In this document: piece by piece, positions 1 to 11,908 of the stretch
How positions within the stretch are numbered: the stretch's first letter is position 1
Layout: each line of letters starts with the position of its first letter
Origin: Rhyacophila brunnea
Lineage: Eukaryota > Arthropoda > Insecta > Trichoptera > Rhyacophilidae
NCBI GenBank assembly: GCA_022495005.1
Contig: JAGYXB010000018.1
Location: 372,001-436,000 of the forward strand
Direction of reading: 5' to 3'
DNA length: 64,000 bases
Position numbers and translations under genes: made by a program
Notes under the pieces: generated by a model
What the model saw: only the letters and a program-made list of their open reading frames with translations
Database searches by the model: none
Told to the model about the DNA's origin: nothing

Positions 1-1731
1 TAACCTATACATGACAAAATTATGCAATATTTGATTTTTAAAATCCTACCTTACTGGTTGAATTTGGTTATAAATAATTTATTCAATTGACGTTTGAAAA
101 CTGCAAAAAGCGTGGTTATTTGAATTAATTCGAATCATTTATAGGTACTTATGTATATATATATTAATGCTGACTATATTATTTAGGCCGTGTTTGCGAT
201 AAATGAAGATTTTTGAGTGCATATTACTTTGTTCAAATTATCACCATTTTAACACCCCAGTTACAATAATGTTAACGCTCACTGTGTCCGTGCGGGTTAG
301 GCGTCTGGGTCTGGCAAATACACATACTATTTTTGAATTTGTATCTAGAGTTGGAGTATGGACCTAATACGTTGAGAAAGTTCCTAACATCCATTTCTTG
401 TAAATACAATCTGTTAATACAACCTCCATTCTGTGGAGGATTCTCTAAGGATCAAACATGGTGAATTACTATAATGTCACCTTAGATTACGCATCCCAAT
501 AAACTGCATAAATTTCATGTAATATTTGCTCCTTCATCTGTATATTTCGGGTATTCTTAGAATTATCAATATTACATATAATTACATTGTTATTATTTTC
601 AAAATCGATAACATTGTCCATTAAATATATATACTGGTAGACATCCTTCAGATTTTATTTATCTGTGACAAATAAAATATAAATGCCCATTGCAAACAGA
701 GCATCGCAGTCCATTATAAACAAAAAAGATAGATCTAAAAGTATATGGGACAAAGATAAATAAAGGTGTGTACTCAATTGTGTAAAAGAGATACAAAATT
801 AATGGGTGAGATCAAGTTAGTATTATGACTTGTAGGTTGGAAAAATGTATAGAAACACTTTTATGATTATGTAATGCCTTTTTGATCATTTTAAAGTATA
901 AATAATAACAAATAATGACGATAAAACCTTATTAGATTTATTTATATTGTCAAAATCGGTATTTCCCTTTTATCTACCATAATATTATTGTCAATCTTAT
1001 ATGGTAATCCAAAGTGACGTCATCGGAACGACGGAAATTATTAGCACCGTAAAGGGGAGGATAACAGACTCTACTGATCTAGTTGTGATTGAGGAAATGC
1101 TGACGAATTTTATCGCCCTATTGTTTTGTATTGACAACAAAGCATATATATTAAAGTATGTCACTCATTTATTAATGCTAAGTGGTATGATTGCTACACC
1201 GTTATAGTAAAATAAATAACTGTAATTACTATTATCATTATTATAATGTTGTTTAGTTAACTAAGATTTAATTTACTACTTCAACAATAAAACCAGTGTA
1301 AATTAACATTGTATTTAGTATTTTCCTGTCACTTTCAGAACCAACTGTAATAATTTGCATAATTAATGTAGATACTAACTTTAGTAGGTAGGTAGTCAAT
1401 TTTCGTAAGACTTTTCCACAAAATTTTGTAGGTACTTAACAACGAAAACAATTTCTTTTTAAGACTTTAAAAGTAAGTACCTAAGTGCGCAATCAAATTT
1501 CATTCAAAAATATAATGATGACCAGATACATTTTTTTAATTGCCTTTACAATCCAGGATTATGGATCTGGGCCACTTCACAAAAAGGTTTCATAACGATG
1601 CTCTGGGTTCAAATAAACATTGTAAAATCAACATTTGAGAATTTACGAGACCACGTATTTAAATCCGATACCCATGATTTTATAAGTCGACACGTATCTG
1701 CTCTGCCATCGTACACATCTAGGCACCTATC
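1..1731. other. AT-rich non-coding stretch
   Basis: I see no gene, RNA or intact mobile element here. The sequence is AT-rich with scattered short TATATA runs. The only ATG-to-stop frame of note (1001-1207, +) encodes 68 residues with no signal peptide, no recognisable domain and no splice-like boundary, so I treat it as chance. Confidence 0.6.
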
Positions 1732-1925
1732 TATACTAATAATAAAATAGGTGTGCCAGTCTGATTTTTAGGTAACAACTCCAATATTGATGGTACTAAC
1801 TTTTATCTTGATTCCCGATATCTCAAAAGAAACTTCCCTAACATAGCACACTTCCAAATATATAAAGGGACGCGCGGGTTGAGGCGAATACTTCACATAC
1901 CAGAGGCGCCTATCAGAAATATAAT
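1732..1925 (+). mobile_element. Possible Helitron-like relic (5' terminus only)
   Basis: The string TCTATACTAATAATAAA begins at about 1732, directly after an A. That resembles the 5' TC terminus of many non-autonomous insect Helitrons, which insert between A and T. A GC-richer stretch with GGGACGCGCGGGTTGAGGCG follows at about 1867. I could not find the expected terminal hairpin followed by CTAG-T, so the 3' end is unassigned. This is family resemblance only. Confidence 0.25.
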
Positions 1926-2950
1926 ATGAATCTTATATGTTTTACTTTAAATTAAAAATATTTTACTTTTTAATGTTTTTAGATGCGTATTTATTAATTA
2001 AAATACTTTAAAATATAAGGTATCAAAAGAAAATGTCACAATATGCAAGATTCGTATTTTTCTTCTAGGTACCTCTGGTAGGTGGATTGTTTGTATTAGA
2101 ATTGCGCGCCTAAAAATTTAACAAATTCTGCTTCAATAATTTGCGACAATATGAGATCAAGTAGAATAGCGCACGCCTATAAAATGAACAATTATGAATA
2201 ACAGAGTATTTCTTAGCTGTGTATATAATATGACGTTCATGTGAAAATATAGACAATCAAATATATATAACTGGTATGCGATCAGTAAATATTGTGGATA
2301 AATAAGTATAATAGTATGTTATTGTGATTACTGCAGCATTGATTATATAAATTCAAAATTACAGGATAGGCGATCAGATAACATAGAAAAAACAGAGTTT
2401 ATCAAATTCTTAAATTCACGTAACATTATAAAAAAAATCGTAATTATAAGAATCAGAGGGAAATGAATAGTACGTTACCGTCAAATTGTGACAGTGAGCG
2501 GATTTATTATAGTTGAATTTTGAATAATTTTCTTGGAAATATCTAGGCTTAAAGGTTTGTGAAAAAAATGGTGACATGTGAAATGTAAATTAATGCTTTA
2601 AACGTTTAATTATGTACACGCCGAAAATATGTAAAGCTGTTACGAAAATGTGTGTGGCGGAATCCCATAAAAATATTTGTCAATTTACTCTGTATAATAC
2701 GTTCATGTTGTATTTGCCTAAATTTATTAGACAGTATTGCGTTGTCTTCGTCGCGTGACAAGGGTATGGTCCCACTGGGACTCAAACGTGTATGTCACAT
2801 AATATTTTGATGTTTAATATACATTAAGTATTTAATAAAGAGGGTGTGAGTGTTTATTTTTTCTGTCGTTCTCTCCGTGATTATATTTGCATTGTTATAA
2901 TTTTTTGTTAAATACTGTTCAAAATTCAATCTTATAATAAACAGTTACAA
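1926..2950. other. AT-rich non-coding stretch with a tRNA-like fragment
   Basis: No gene seen. Around 2764-2790 the minus strand reads GTTTGAGTCCCAGTGGGACC, which resembles an RNA polymerase III B box (GGTTCGANTCC) but has no convincing A box at the right distance. It could be the remains of a tRNA-derived SINE. Confidence 0.4.
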
Positions 2951-2951
2951 A

Positions 2952-3380
2952 TAATTACAAGATAAAAAGAACTTTTTATATACAACATTTTTAAATTTTC
3001 TGTTGAATCATATAAACTTGACTTGACTAGCTTAAACGATCAAAAAAATTTGTACTTGATAGAAATACTGAATAATGGAATGTCATTTTTTATTGATTTC
3101 CATAGTAATGCACGTATATATTATTTAATATTTCAGTTTTTAGGACCCCCTAACAACCAATAATGGTATCGAAATAACTTTTCATACAAAACATAATTAA
3201 CTAAAAATGAATTCAATTCTACTTAAAATGGCTAAAAATATAAAAAGAATGCATTGAAATCGTGTTCTCATATATTCTAAAAGTTTCAAATGTCTAGCTA
3301 GTCGGGAAATTAGTTAAAAATTGATTGCAAGATTCGTACCGGACAAATAAGGATACGACCTAAGAAAAACGTTGTAAAAT
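2952..3380 (+). mobile_element. Dispersed repeat 'MITE-A', copy 1
   Basis: This is one of four copies in the window (others at 21.78, 50.39 and 59.64 kb). All share ATTACAAGATAAAAAGAAC at the start, a middle block containing CTAGCTAGTCGGGAA, and the end AAGAAAAACGTTGTAAAA. The motif ACAACGTTTTT near the 5' end (here ACAACATTTTT) is inverted as AAAAACGTTGT at the 3' end, which suggests a non-autonomous DNA transposon with short inverted ends. No coding potential. Outer boundaries and target duplication are unresolved because sequence beyond the inverted motif is also conserved on the left side. Confidence 0.75.
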
Positions 3381-3600
3381 ATACGAAATCTAGTAAAAAG
3401 TTAAATAACAAAAATAAAGAAAAACTCTGTTTGAGACTTTCCTGGTTGTTTGTTATTGTAATAGATTTTTCAGTTGTCGGCGTGTATTCTTTATCTCCTT
3501 GACGACGTTTCGGGTTTATTGCAAAACTAGTCTTACTCGCATACTCTGAGCAACGTTTGGACTCAACTAATCATATCCCATTTCGAAACATTTAGTGCAA

Positions 3601-3768
3601 GAACGTAGTGGTCGCGCGGGGACGGCGCGGCGGCGTCTTGCGAAACTCAAACGTATAACCGTGTGTAAAATGTGCGTAGACAGTGTCTTTTTGGGGCATA
3701 ATACACACGGTTATACGTTTGAGTTTCGCAAGACGCCGCCACGCCGCGCCCGCCAAATGACTACGGCC
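3601..3768. repeat. GC-rich perfect inverted repeat (39-bp arms)
   Basis: Positions 3629-3667 and 3702-3740 are exact reverse complements over 39 bp, with a 34-bp spacer. Imperfect GC-rich pairing continues outward to about 3605 and 3765. The arms contain GGCGGCGTCTTGCG and CAAACGTATAACCGTGTGTA. The GC content is far above the surroundings. Two overlapping opposite-strand frames here (3595-3846 + and 3592-3774 -) encode nearly the same residues only because the DNA is palindromic, so neither is called a gene. It is probably the remains of a foldback transposon or a strong hairpin. No target duplication was recognised. Confidence 0.85.
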
Positions 3769-6063
3769 GAGCACTTAGAGCGCATTCACACACCTTCAAT
3801 ACATTATTTTTTGAGAGTAGCATTTGTAACTAACCCCAAATGTTGAGTAAGACACGATGACAAGTCAAAAATGTATTACTAGAAAAGCTCTCCATGAATC
3901 AATTGAAGAAATATATTATATTTGAATCCTGACATCAACAAAGATCGCAGGGCAGTTTAATTAATTATAATTGAAAGACTACATTGTCAAGGTCATATCG
4001 ATACATAAATTTTCATTCCTTGGTAATATTGATCAGTATTGATTAACTTTTTAGGAGAAAAATAATATTACTATCTTAAAATTAAATCTATAGTATTTTT
4101 AAAAACACTATTTTAGTCGCAAAACTTGTAAAATTATTTTGATGAATTGCTATAAAAATGCTGAATATCTTGAATAGATGCATAAAAGTTTATTCTACGT
4201 CTCAGATATAATATGGCTATTTGAATTCATATAAATATTTGAGATCGCTTAAAAACTGAAAGTAAAACATAAAAAAGCTCTTCATAGGAAACCTGCATTC
4301 AGAAGCTTCCGTGCGTTGCAGTTTGCCACTTCCCAAACCAGTTGCGATAAAACTCTCCATACAAATTATTTGTGAAATGAACAACGGCATTTGAAGCGAG
4401 TTTTCCTTTGCTTTGTGTAACAAAAAGCTTCCTGAAAGTTGTAACTTTAGCACAGATGTGGAGCAAAGTCTAACAAAGCTTCTCTTGTAATAGGACCCGC
4501 TCAGGTAAAAAGTATCTCTTGAGTCAATGAAATTTCTACAACTTGACATAGCTGCGCTGTTTTGAACACGTTCAATGAAGGATGGGATCTAATACTTAGG
4601 CTACATCTAGTGATGGAATAAAATTATAAAATTTTAAAAAACGATTTAATATAATCAGTTTGTGAATGAGGAATAAAATGATTGCCATTACATACATATT
4701 AAACTAAAGTACCTTCACCTCAATTTAATTGCACAAAGGCCTTTCCTTTTTGGATCTGATTTCAAGCAGGGCCGTTAAAATATTTGAGTTTTTTACCGTT
4801 AAATGTGGATATATTATAAAACATTAATTACGGATGGAATTATCCAAAGCTTATTCATAAAACTCTTTTGGGTTACTCCGAGCTTGTAGGATTAATTTGT
4901 CTGCTTTGAATTAGCACGATGATTCAACCATTTTCAATTCAAAAATATTTAAATATTTTAAACGATCTCTTCAAACAAGACAAAAACGTTGCAATATTTT
5001 TTAAATAGAAAAATATTTCATACTGAATATTTTTTTATATTATAATATATATATATGCAAATAATATAATAAAAAGAATATAAATGATTAAATACTTGGT
5101 TTACCTTGATTGATTCGTGTATGTTAAAAAAAACATTGTTTATGCTGTAAATTACAGTTATTTTTAATGACCTCAGAAAATACTCACTTACTTAACTTTA
5201 CTAAGTATAAAGTGCTGCTATAAAGTTATTTATTTTCAATATTTTAATATTATAATTGTTTTACGTGACTTTTACTGCCCTTTTCTTTAGATCCAAATGT
5301 TCTTCTTCTAAAAACTTTCTTCTAAAAATAGTTTTAATGTTAAGCCAATATTTTATATAGTTTACATAATCGTAGCTTGTTTAATAAAATACTATTATCT
5401 GATAGTATTGTTTGTAAAAGGCATTTCAACGCCATGACAGTTAAAATAACTTCATCTCGCATTGAATAACAGTTTTAAAATTTTCACAAAGACCGAGTTT
5501 TAGATCGAAATCAACAAAGGTTCCGCTATTCTTTCCTGTTACTCTCAGAACTCTTTCCAACTTGAAAAATTCTCAACTGGACTCGTAAAGAAACTATTGT
5601 ATTATCATTTCTAACAAAACCGTACAATGTCTGTTTAAAACGTCTTTGTTATTAATAAAATTATGTTAAATAGAATCCAATTATTATTTAAAAAATTGGT
5701 GTGTGTACTTATGTGCGTGCGTTAGAAGTTATACTTATTTGGAGTAACAAAACAAAAACAAAACTTGATATAACTTAGATTCTTCGACTAGCTCTTAATT
5801 ATCTTATAAAATTAAACACTCAAGAAAAAGGACCGCTTATTGGAATGCCTTTGTTTTATTTATTTACACTTTAACTTATATTACTTAATTATATAATTAT
5901 GTATCGTTGTTTTTATTTTTAAAGTGACAACTGCCACTATGACGTTTAATAGTTTGTTTACGTAAGGAATTGCAAATGGCTGACAATAATAAATTCGCTG
6001 CCTAGGCAACGTAACAATTCTATACTATAATATTATACTGTGTAATCGTCACGATTGAAGTAT
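3769..6063. other. Non-coding stretch with one less AT-rich block
   Basis: Mostly AT-rich and featureless. The block 4260-4560 is visibly less AT-rich and carries a 110-codon minus-strand frame (4217-4549). That frame has no recognisable domain, no signal peptide and no splice-site pair. It may be unique regulatory DNA or an old insertion. Nothing else is supported. Confidence 0.5.
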
Positions 6064-6131
6064 CATACTGTAGCGTAATGGTAGTGCGTTTGGCTAGTAA
6101 CTGAACAATCGGTGGTTCCAATCCAATCGAG
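6064..6131 (+). pseudogene. tRNA-Thr(AGT)-like relic
   Basis: The block reads TAGCGTAATGGTAG (A box, 6071-6084), then an anticodon arm TTTGG-CTAGTAA-CTGAA whose 7-nt loop has T33 and anticodon AGT (6096-6098), then GGTGGTTCCAATCC (B box, 6111-6124). The anticodon stem pairs with wobbles. The acceptor stem does not pair convincingly and the T stem is imperfect, so this is a decayed tRNA or the head of an old SINE rather than a working gene. Confidence 0.5.
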
Positions 6132-6772
6132 TGCGTTTATTTTTGTGTGAAAAAATAAATTATGTGTTACATATCACACGCCAAAAATACACTCTGATCT
6201 GATTTTTCAAACGCGCTTAAAGAAGTATAAAAATATATATATAGCAGAATATAATATTTGGTGTAACATTTTTATTTATTTTCAACATATTTTTAAGACT
6301 TCAATTTATTATCTTTTCTATTACGGTGCGGCTTGAAGAGTATTTACAAATATTTTTATTTCTATAGAACAATCAAAAACTGTGAAGATAAAATAAAAAC
6401 ATTTTTGGTTGTCAACGGTAAAGTGATGTTTAAATAACCTGTCAAAAATAAAATGGTTTCGTATCGTAAAAAATGAAACCAATATATCCGTCTTATTTAA
6501 TATAAATAAAGAGAATGTTATTATTTCATTTACGTTTTCCTGAGTTTCCTTTTATACTGTTTCTTGGTAGTGTATATGAATTTCCACTTTATTCAAATGA
6601 AACATGATATTATAATACAGTATCTACTCGTATTTTACCAAACATACGATCATCAGGTGGTTAAATTTTTTCGATTATTTTTACAGACTTTAATAAGAAA
6701 ATATGTAAAACTTCAGTGAATCGGAAAAAGTTTCAGGTTTTCGAGACACTTCAGCATAGCATAGACGGTAAC
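6132..6772. other. AT-rich non-coding stretch
   Basis: No gene or repeat that I could place. There is a short imperfect hairpin around GTGTGAAAAAATAAATTATG at about 6144-6180. Confidence 0.5.
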
Positions 6773-7275
6773 CGGACAAAACAGAACAGTGTCAAAACAG
6801 AACATGACAAAACAGAATAGTGCCAAAACAGAACAGCCAGGGGAAAAATGAAACATTAATTTTTGTGGAATCTATTTAGGTTAGGTGAAGTTAGCTTAGG
6901 TAATGTTGGGTTAGGTTAGGTTAGCTTAGGTTAGGTTAGCTTAGGTCAGGGTAGGTTAGGTCAATATTTCGTTGTACCTGGTCACCCAATCATGTTGAAC
7001 ATATTATATTGATTAAGATGAGATATCCTAAGCTTGCCGGCAAAGTCCCGTTTATTTGAGGCTTTCTAGCGATTAGGAATGCAGAAATTAGGTATATAAT
7101 TTGATTTATTATGGCGTATTGAAAATCTGTGCTATTAAAAATCTATCAACATAATAGGGATAGGACAATTTCAATATTAAATTTATATTTTTCCTGAAAG
7201 GTCATAGTTATATGTATCGTTGTTCTGTTTGTCATGTTCTGTTTTGTCATGCTTTGTTGTCATGTTTTGTTATGC
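6773..7275. mobile_element. Transposon with iterated CAAAACAGAACATG ends, copy 1
   Basis: The left end has four imperfect tandem copies of a 14-15 bp unit (ACAAAACAGAACATG, with variants ending AGTG). The right end carries the same unit in inverted orientation (CATGTTCTGTTTTGT and variants, about 7218-7270). The core matches the element at 29,831-30,463 in reverse orientation, including GCCGGCAAA and CGATTAGGAATGCAGAAATT. Iterated subterminal motifs are typical transposase-binding arrays of non-autonomous DNA elements. No ORF remains. This copy differs from the other by an internal TTAGG tract. Confidence 0.8.
6876..6961 (+). repeat. Interstitial TTAGG telomere-type tract
   Basis: About 85 bp of (TTAGG)n-like repeats, with perfect units interrupted by TTAGC and TGAAG variants (for example GGTTAGGTTAGGTTAGC). 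TTAGG is the ancestral insect telomere repeat. The tract lies inside the copy-1 transposon and is absent from the related copy at 29.8 kb, so it was gained or expanded in this copy. Confidence 0.85.
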
Positions 7276-9638
7276 AATAGTATTTTTTTCAACCATCAAA
7301 TACACCAATATTAAATGAGCGTCAGTGCAAAAACCAAGAGCAGTTGTCAAAACGAAGGATAAGCTAAGAATGACGTATCCTTGACACGTGTTTAAGTTTA
7401 TCACATATTCTTTTACACTCGAGATCGGTTGCCTGTTACTCTACACCCGTTAGGTATTTCAGTTTCTATTAATTCTGTGTTCCCTGATATACATAATATA
7501 TACATTAGAGAATATATAATATATATTTGTAAATAGAAATTAAATATAATTTCCTCAATTTTTCATTCGGTTATCAAAAATACATGTTTTTTTTAAACCA
7601 TGTGAAACAAAATATCAAAAATTGATGAAATAAAAATAGTCATCATTTTTTTTATACTCAATTTATTATAACTATTCATTTATGTTTTTTTATTCATTTG
7701 CATACTATTATGTAATTTAAACATGACAGCAATATTTTTCTTTCAGTAGATGATTGCGTAATTACGCAGTCGAATCAATACTACCATAGTGGCAACACGT
7801 ATGTCTGTACTATTATTTTTTTAATTAATTTTACTAAAAACTTTAATAATAAAACATTTCAAAACAATATTATTGCAATCTATATAAAATTCGTCACTTT
7901 AGTGACAATAAGTAACATATACCTAAATAACACGTTTATTTTATATTTATTCCTATTTGAAACATCATTACAATCATATAAATTCTCACATTCATATATG
8001 TTTATCGGTTGTGCATTACAAATATTTTTGCGACTAGTATTGATAGCTTGAATATATATACCAAATAACTTGAAAAATGGGTAAGTATCATATTTTAGCA
8101 ATTGTTTAAACCAATATCGTATAACAAAATTCTTTTTTTCACATTCTCTATACATAAATTAACGTATTTTTTCCAAATGGTATTCCATTTTTCTTCTATT
8201 TAATAGAATAATACAATACTATTTTTTTAAATGAAACATAATTTTATACGAAACTTATGATCGTTAATCATCAAAAATATTCAAAACAAATTCACGTCTT
8301 AATTATTTTTAATGAATACATATTATACATTGAAATACAAATATACTATTAACCTAATTTAGAATTGGTGGAAAAGTGTGCGCAAGAATAAACTTTTTTG
8401 GGTTAGAGCTAATACCACGACAGTTGCCGCATGCACGCAAAAGCTCACGATGGACTTTGTCTAAAAGTTTTCCAAAAGTTTCTGTTTGTATGCAACAACT
8501 CAAGACCTCTTGAATAGTTATGAGTTATATAAACATTATTCACGAAGATCAAGAGCAGCAAAAAACCTAAAAAAACAAACTGAAAGGTGAACATTACAGA
8601 GTTTTAGTTCTAATTTAAAAATTTAAAATGTATTGAATAATCAGAATCTTATGTACGAATATTCAAAATATTAAAAAATGTAACATTCTTTATTAGAGAA
8701 GGGTCGCGAATCCGCATCCATCGGATTCCGGCAATTATTTCTAAGAGCGCGTACTTAAACTTCTAGACGCTGTCTATGAAAGGTAACTATCTATTATTAG
8801 TATTTTGATTCAAACCAGGAAAACCGGTCACCAATATTAACCAAATTTCAGAAACGATTCAGTTACACGATCAATAGTTAATTTCATCATAATAAGGTAC
8901 AGTGTAGGTTGTTAAATTGGTATACCACATTGGTCGAAATTTGATGGATGTGTGAGTTCCGCCTGGCACCTTAATATTTTTTTTAAATGGCATATTACTA
9001 AGGTGTTTCCAAATTATATATCATCACCTCAATACTACAACTAGATAACTTGATTTTCACTGTTTTTAAGATAACTATTGAGAATGATTCTGCATTTCCT
9101 TTTATACATAATGATACAGCGAGGAAAGTCTGAAACTGTATTAATTGTATTAATTTTGTGTTTGAAAATATTAGATGTTAGCATGAAGTATTACTATTAT
9201 AATATAAGCTACATTCATACTCAAGTTCGTACATTTAACGAATGTAAGCCAAGATGAAATTCCGGTAAAGTTGTTATCGCATAAAACCTTTGATGATATA
9301 AAGACTTCAGGTCAAATTTCTTATTCACATAGAAATAATTTTGAATAGCTTAGACTCAACGGATATTTAATGACAAGACTATTCTCATGTTGCCGATACT
9401 CTACAAAATTATTTAAATGTTAGCCGAACTTTTACTCTTGATTTGATTTAACAGAACGTCTCGGCACTCGAAGAGGCAAAGGAAAATTTCGAATCAATGC
9501 CTCCCATCAGTTTTGCCTCGTGTTGGTGGTAACTTTTTCAAAAGCTTCGGGGCACGGTATCTATCTACCGTAAAAGTTGTTCTTGCGATTTTCTCTCTTC
9601 CCCACAAAAAGGTTTTAAAATAGACAAAGCCTGATATG
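7276..9638. other. Non-coding stretch
   Basis: No gene supported. A 91-codon minus frame at 7880-8155 is AT-driven. Two less AT-rich unique blocks (8390-8530 and 9470-9610) have no open frame of interest. At 8660-8760 the motif CGAATCCGCATCCATCGGAT is shared loosely with 53,540-53,600 (CGAATCTACCTCCATCGGAT), which suggests distant copies of one repeat. Confidence 0.45.
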
Positions 9639-9646
9639 GCAAGCAG

Positions 9647-10218
9647 CAGTGGCGAAGGGTGGAGGTAGGCTGTTAAAATTCACTATAAATAGTGCACACG
9701 AAACTTTTTTAATCATATGTATTTGTTTTTATTGAACTAAGACTACAATTTACAGATGGTGTTAGTTAGTTTTTAAAAATCAATATGCCTAAACGAAACC
9801 ATAATAGTTTTGATCTAATTTGGGCAATACGATAAAATCGTGCACACTTATTCATTCATAGTTATTCGTTTTCGTTGGATTAAAAATACATATTACACAT
9901 ATTGTTGGTTATTATTTTTAATTAGCCCTGACTAAACCAAACTATAATAAATAAAAAATATTATTCTATTTATAAAATATTCAAAGTTATGTATCATTTA
10001 ATTGCATAATTTTAGATATTTTATAGATAGACATGTATTTTTTGACTATTATCTATTATGGCTTGGTTTCTCAGGATTTAATTGAATTTTGAAAACTAAC
10101 CAACACTATCTGTAAATTGTAGTCTTATTTCAATGAAAACAAATATGTATGTCTGAAAAAGTTTAATGTGCACTGTTTATGGCGGATCTTAACAGCCTAC
10201 CTCCACCCTTCGCCACTG
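9647..10218. mobile_element. hAT-like MITE 'hAT-N1', copy 1, with perfect 8-bp TSD
   Basis: The element starts CAGTGGCGAAGGGTGGAGGT and ends in its exact reverse complement. It is flanked on both sides by GCAAGCAG (9639-9646 and 10219-10226), an 8-bp target duplication as expected for the hAT superfamily. The two arms remain similar for roughly 150 bp, so it is a long-arm foldback MITE of 572 bp. It contains no transposase and must have been mobilised by an element elsewhere. A diverged second copy lies at 33,020-33,577. Confidence 0.93.
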
Positions 10219-10226
10219 GCAAGCAG

Positions 10227-11908
10227 CGTACCTTGTGGGCCATTTTATTTAACAACTAAATTACGATGCAATGGAGTGGTAGGTAATTAGTAAATTCAAA
10301 AATCAATTTATGGAAATGAATTCCGAAAATTCAATTCATTTAAAATATAAGTTCATCAATGCATAAACTTTTATTTATTGTTAATATTTAATACAGATTA
10401 ATTTTAAAATATACGGATATTAAATTTATTACCAACTACACAGTTTTCTCATTTAACTCAGTGAAATATACAGATTTTATTAATGAAATTAATACTACAG
10501 TTTATGAACCAATTCAAAGGATTTATTTTGTATACTTCTATAAAAAATCTTTTGAATAACCCATGTTACACTTTCTCGCATTTTCAGATTGTATTTTGTA
10601 TAAAGCTCACAAAGAATAATATGTGTTTTTTTTTATTGTTCTACCTAGAAATATCTATGTAAGCCTGGAGCCTAACGGACAAACAATAGCCTTAAAGCTC
10701 TCTAAGTAATCTTAAACAAAATTCTCCAAAGTATACTTGGACCGATTTAGCTAAACCAAACGTGATATCTGTATCCGATTGCTAAGATCTGCCAACAATT
10801 TAACCTTGGTAAAGTCAATGCCTCGAGGACGAGAAAACGGATAGTAGCCGGTTACGTTCATGAGTTCTGCCAATAGGAGAGAGAAGGCTTAAAATGTTTG
10901 GGCAGTCAGCTATAAATTTAAATGGTTTGTAACGTCAGCTTAAGAAGAAGAAAAATGTAATAAATTTAAGTAAAAAACGATCAAAAAATAACATGGGTAA
11001 GTTGGTACCAAGGAATTTTTATATTGTCAGATAAATAATATAATTGAATGTACTCGATATAATTATACTTTAATTACTTTACAGCATATTTTTGGTTTAA
11101 TATTGTACCAAACATTCAATGTTAACTGTTATATTAAATAAAACTGCTTGAATTAAATAATGTTTTATCACTCTAACTTCATCGTATTGTGGACACAGAG
11201 CAGGTACGCATATACTCTTAAGGTAGAGTAGGTAACATAAAACGTTAACTAATCAACACTTGCGCTTAGGTGCCATCATAGCGAATTAAATTGCATACAA
11301 AGAATGAGACTGGTGACAGCATCACAAACCGTATCTCGATTAGATGATTTTGGTAGACATTGCAAGCACATCACATTGCTGACTGTAAGCGATATATTAA
11401 GGGCCACCGCACATGTCAACAAGTACCCGCAGCAAGCACCGTGGGCGTTGGCTATAAGTGGGTGTTTTATTTACGAGTATACGTGGTCTAAACTTAAATT
11501 CATCGGTATACAAACTCTTGGAAAGTTGTATCAAATATGTTACATACTTGATGATACAATGAACATTTTATATTCTGATAAAAATAACTATATATATATA
11601 TATATTGTTTTGCCTCGCGGATTTAAATAATTATTGTACAGATATATACAAATGTAGTTGGTCTATTATATACTAGGCTTAAAACTGTAATTTTTTATTG
11701 TAGTGCTAGTTATTACCCATACTTCAAATACAACATAGGTAAACTGTTTGTAGAAATTGTTACATATTGAAAAAAATATCATAATTTGAACGAAAAATGC
11801 AATCTAAAATCGTTATATATTAACAGGTTACCGCATTGCATTGGAAGATAATCATTGCTAATGAGTACTATCACATTTGCGACAGATACTGGGTATTCGG
11901 TGGTATAA
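10227..11908. other. Non-coding stretch
   Basis: AT-rich. A 108-codon plus frame (11304-11630) begins in a less AT-rich patch (11300-11500: GGGCCACCGCACATGTC, GCAGCAAGCACCGTGGG) and ends in TATATA repeats encoding isoleucine/tyrosine runs. It has no domain I recognise. The GC-richer patch looks more like old transposon sequence than a gene. Confidence 0.45.

Noticed and set aside
11304..11630. 108-codon ORF, the longest non-repeat plus frame in the first 12 kb
   Set aside because: It ends in TATATA-derived residues and shows no domain, promoter or splice signal. The GC-richer start looks like old transposon DNA.
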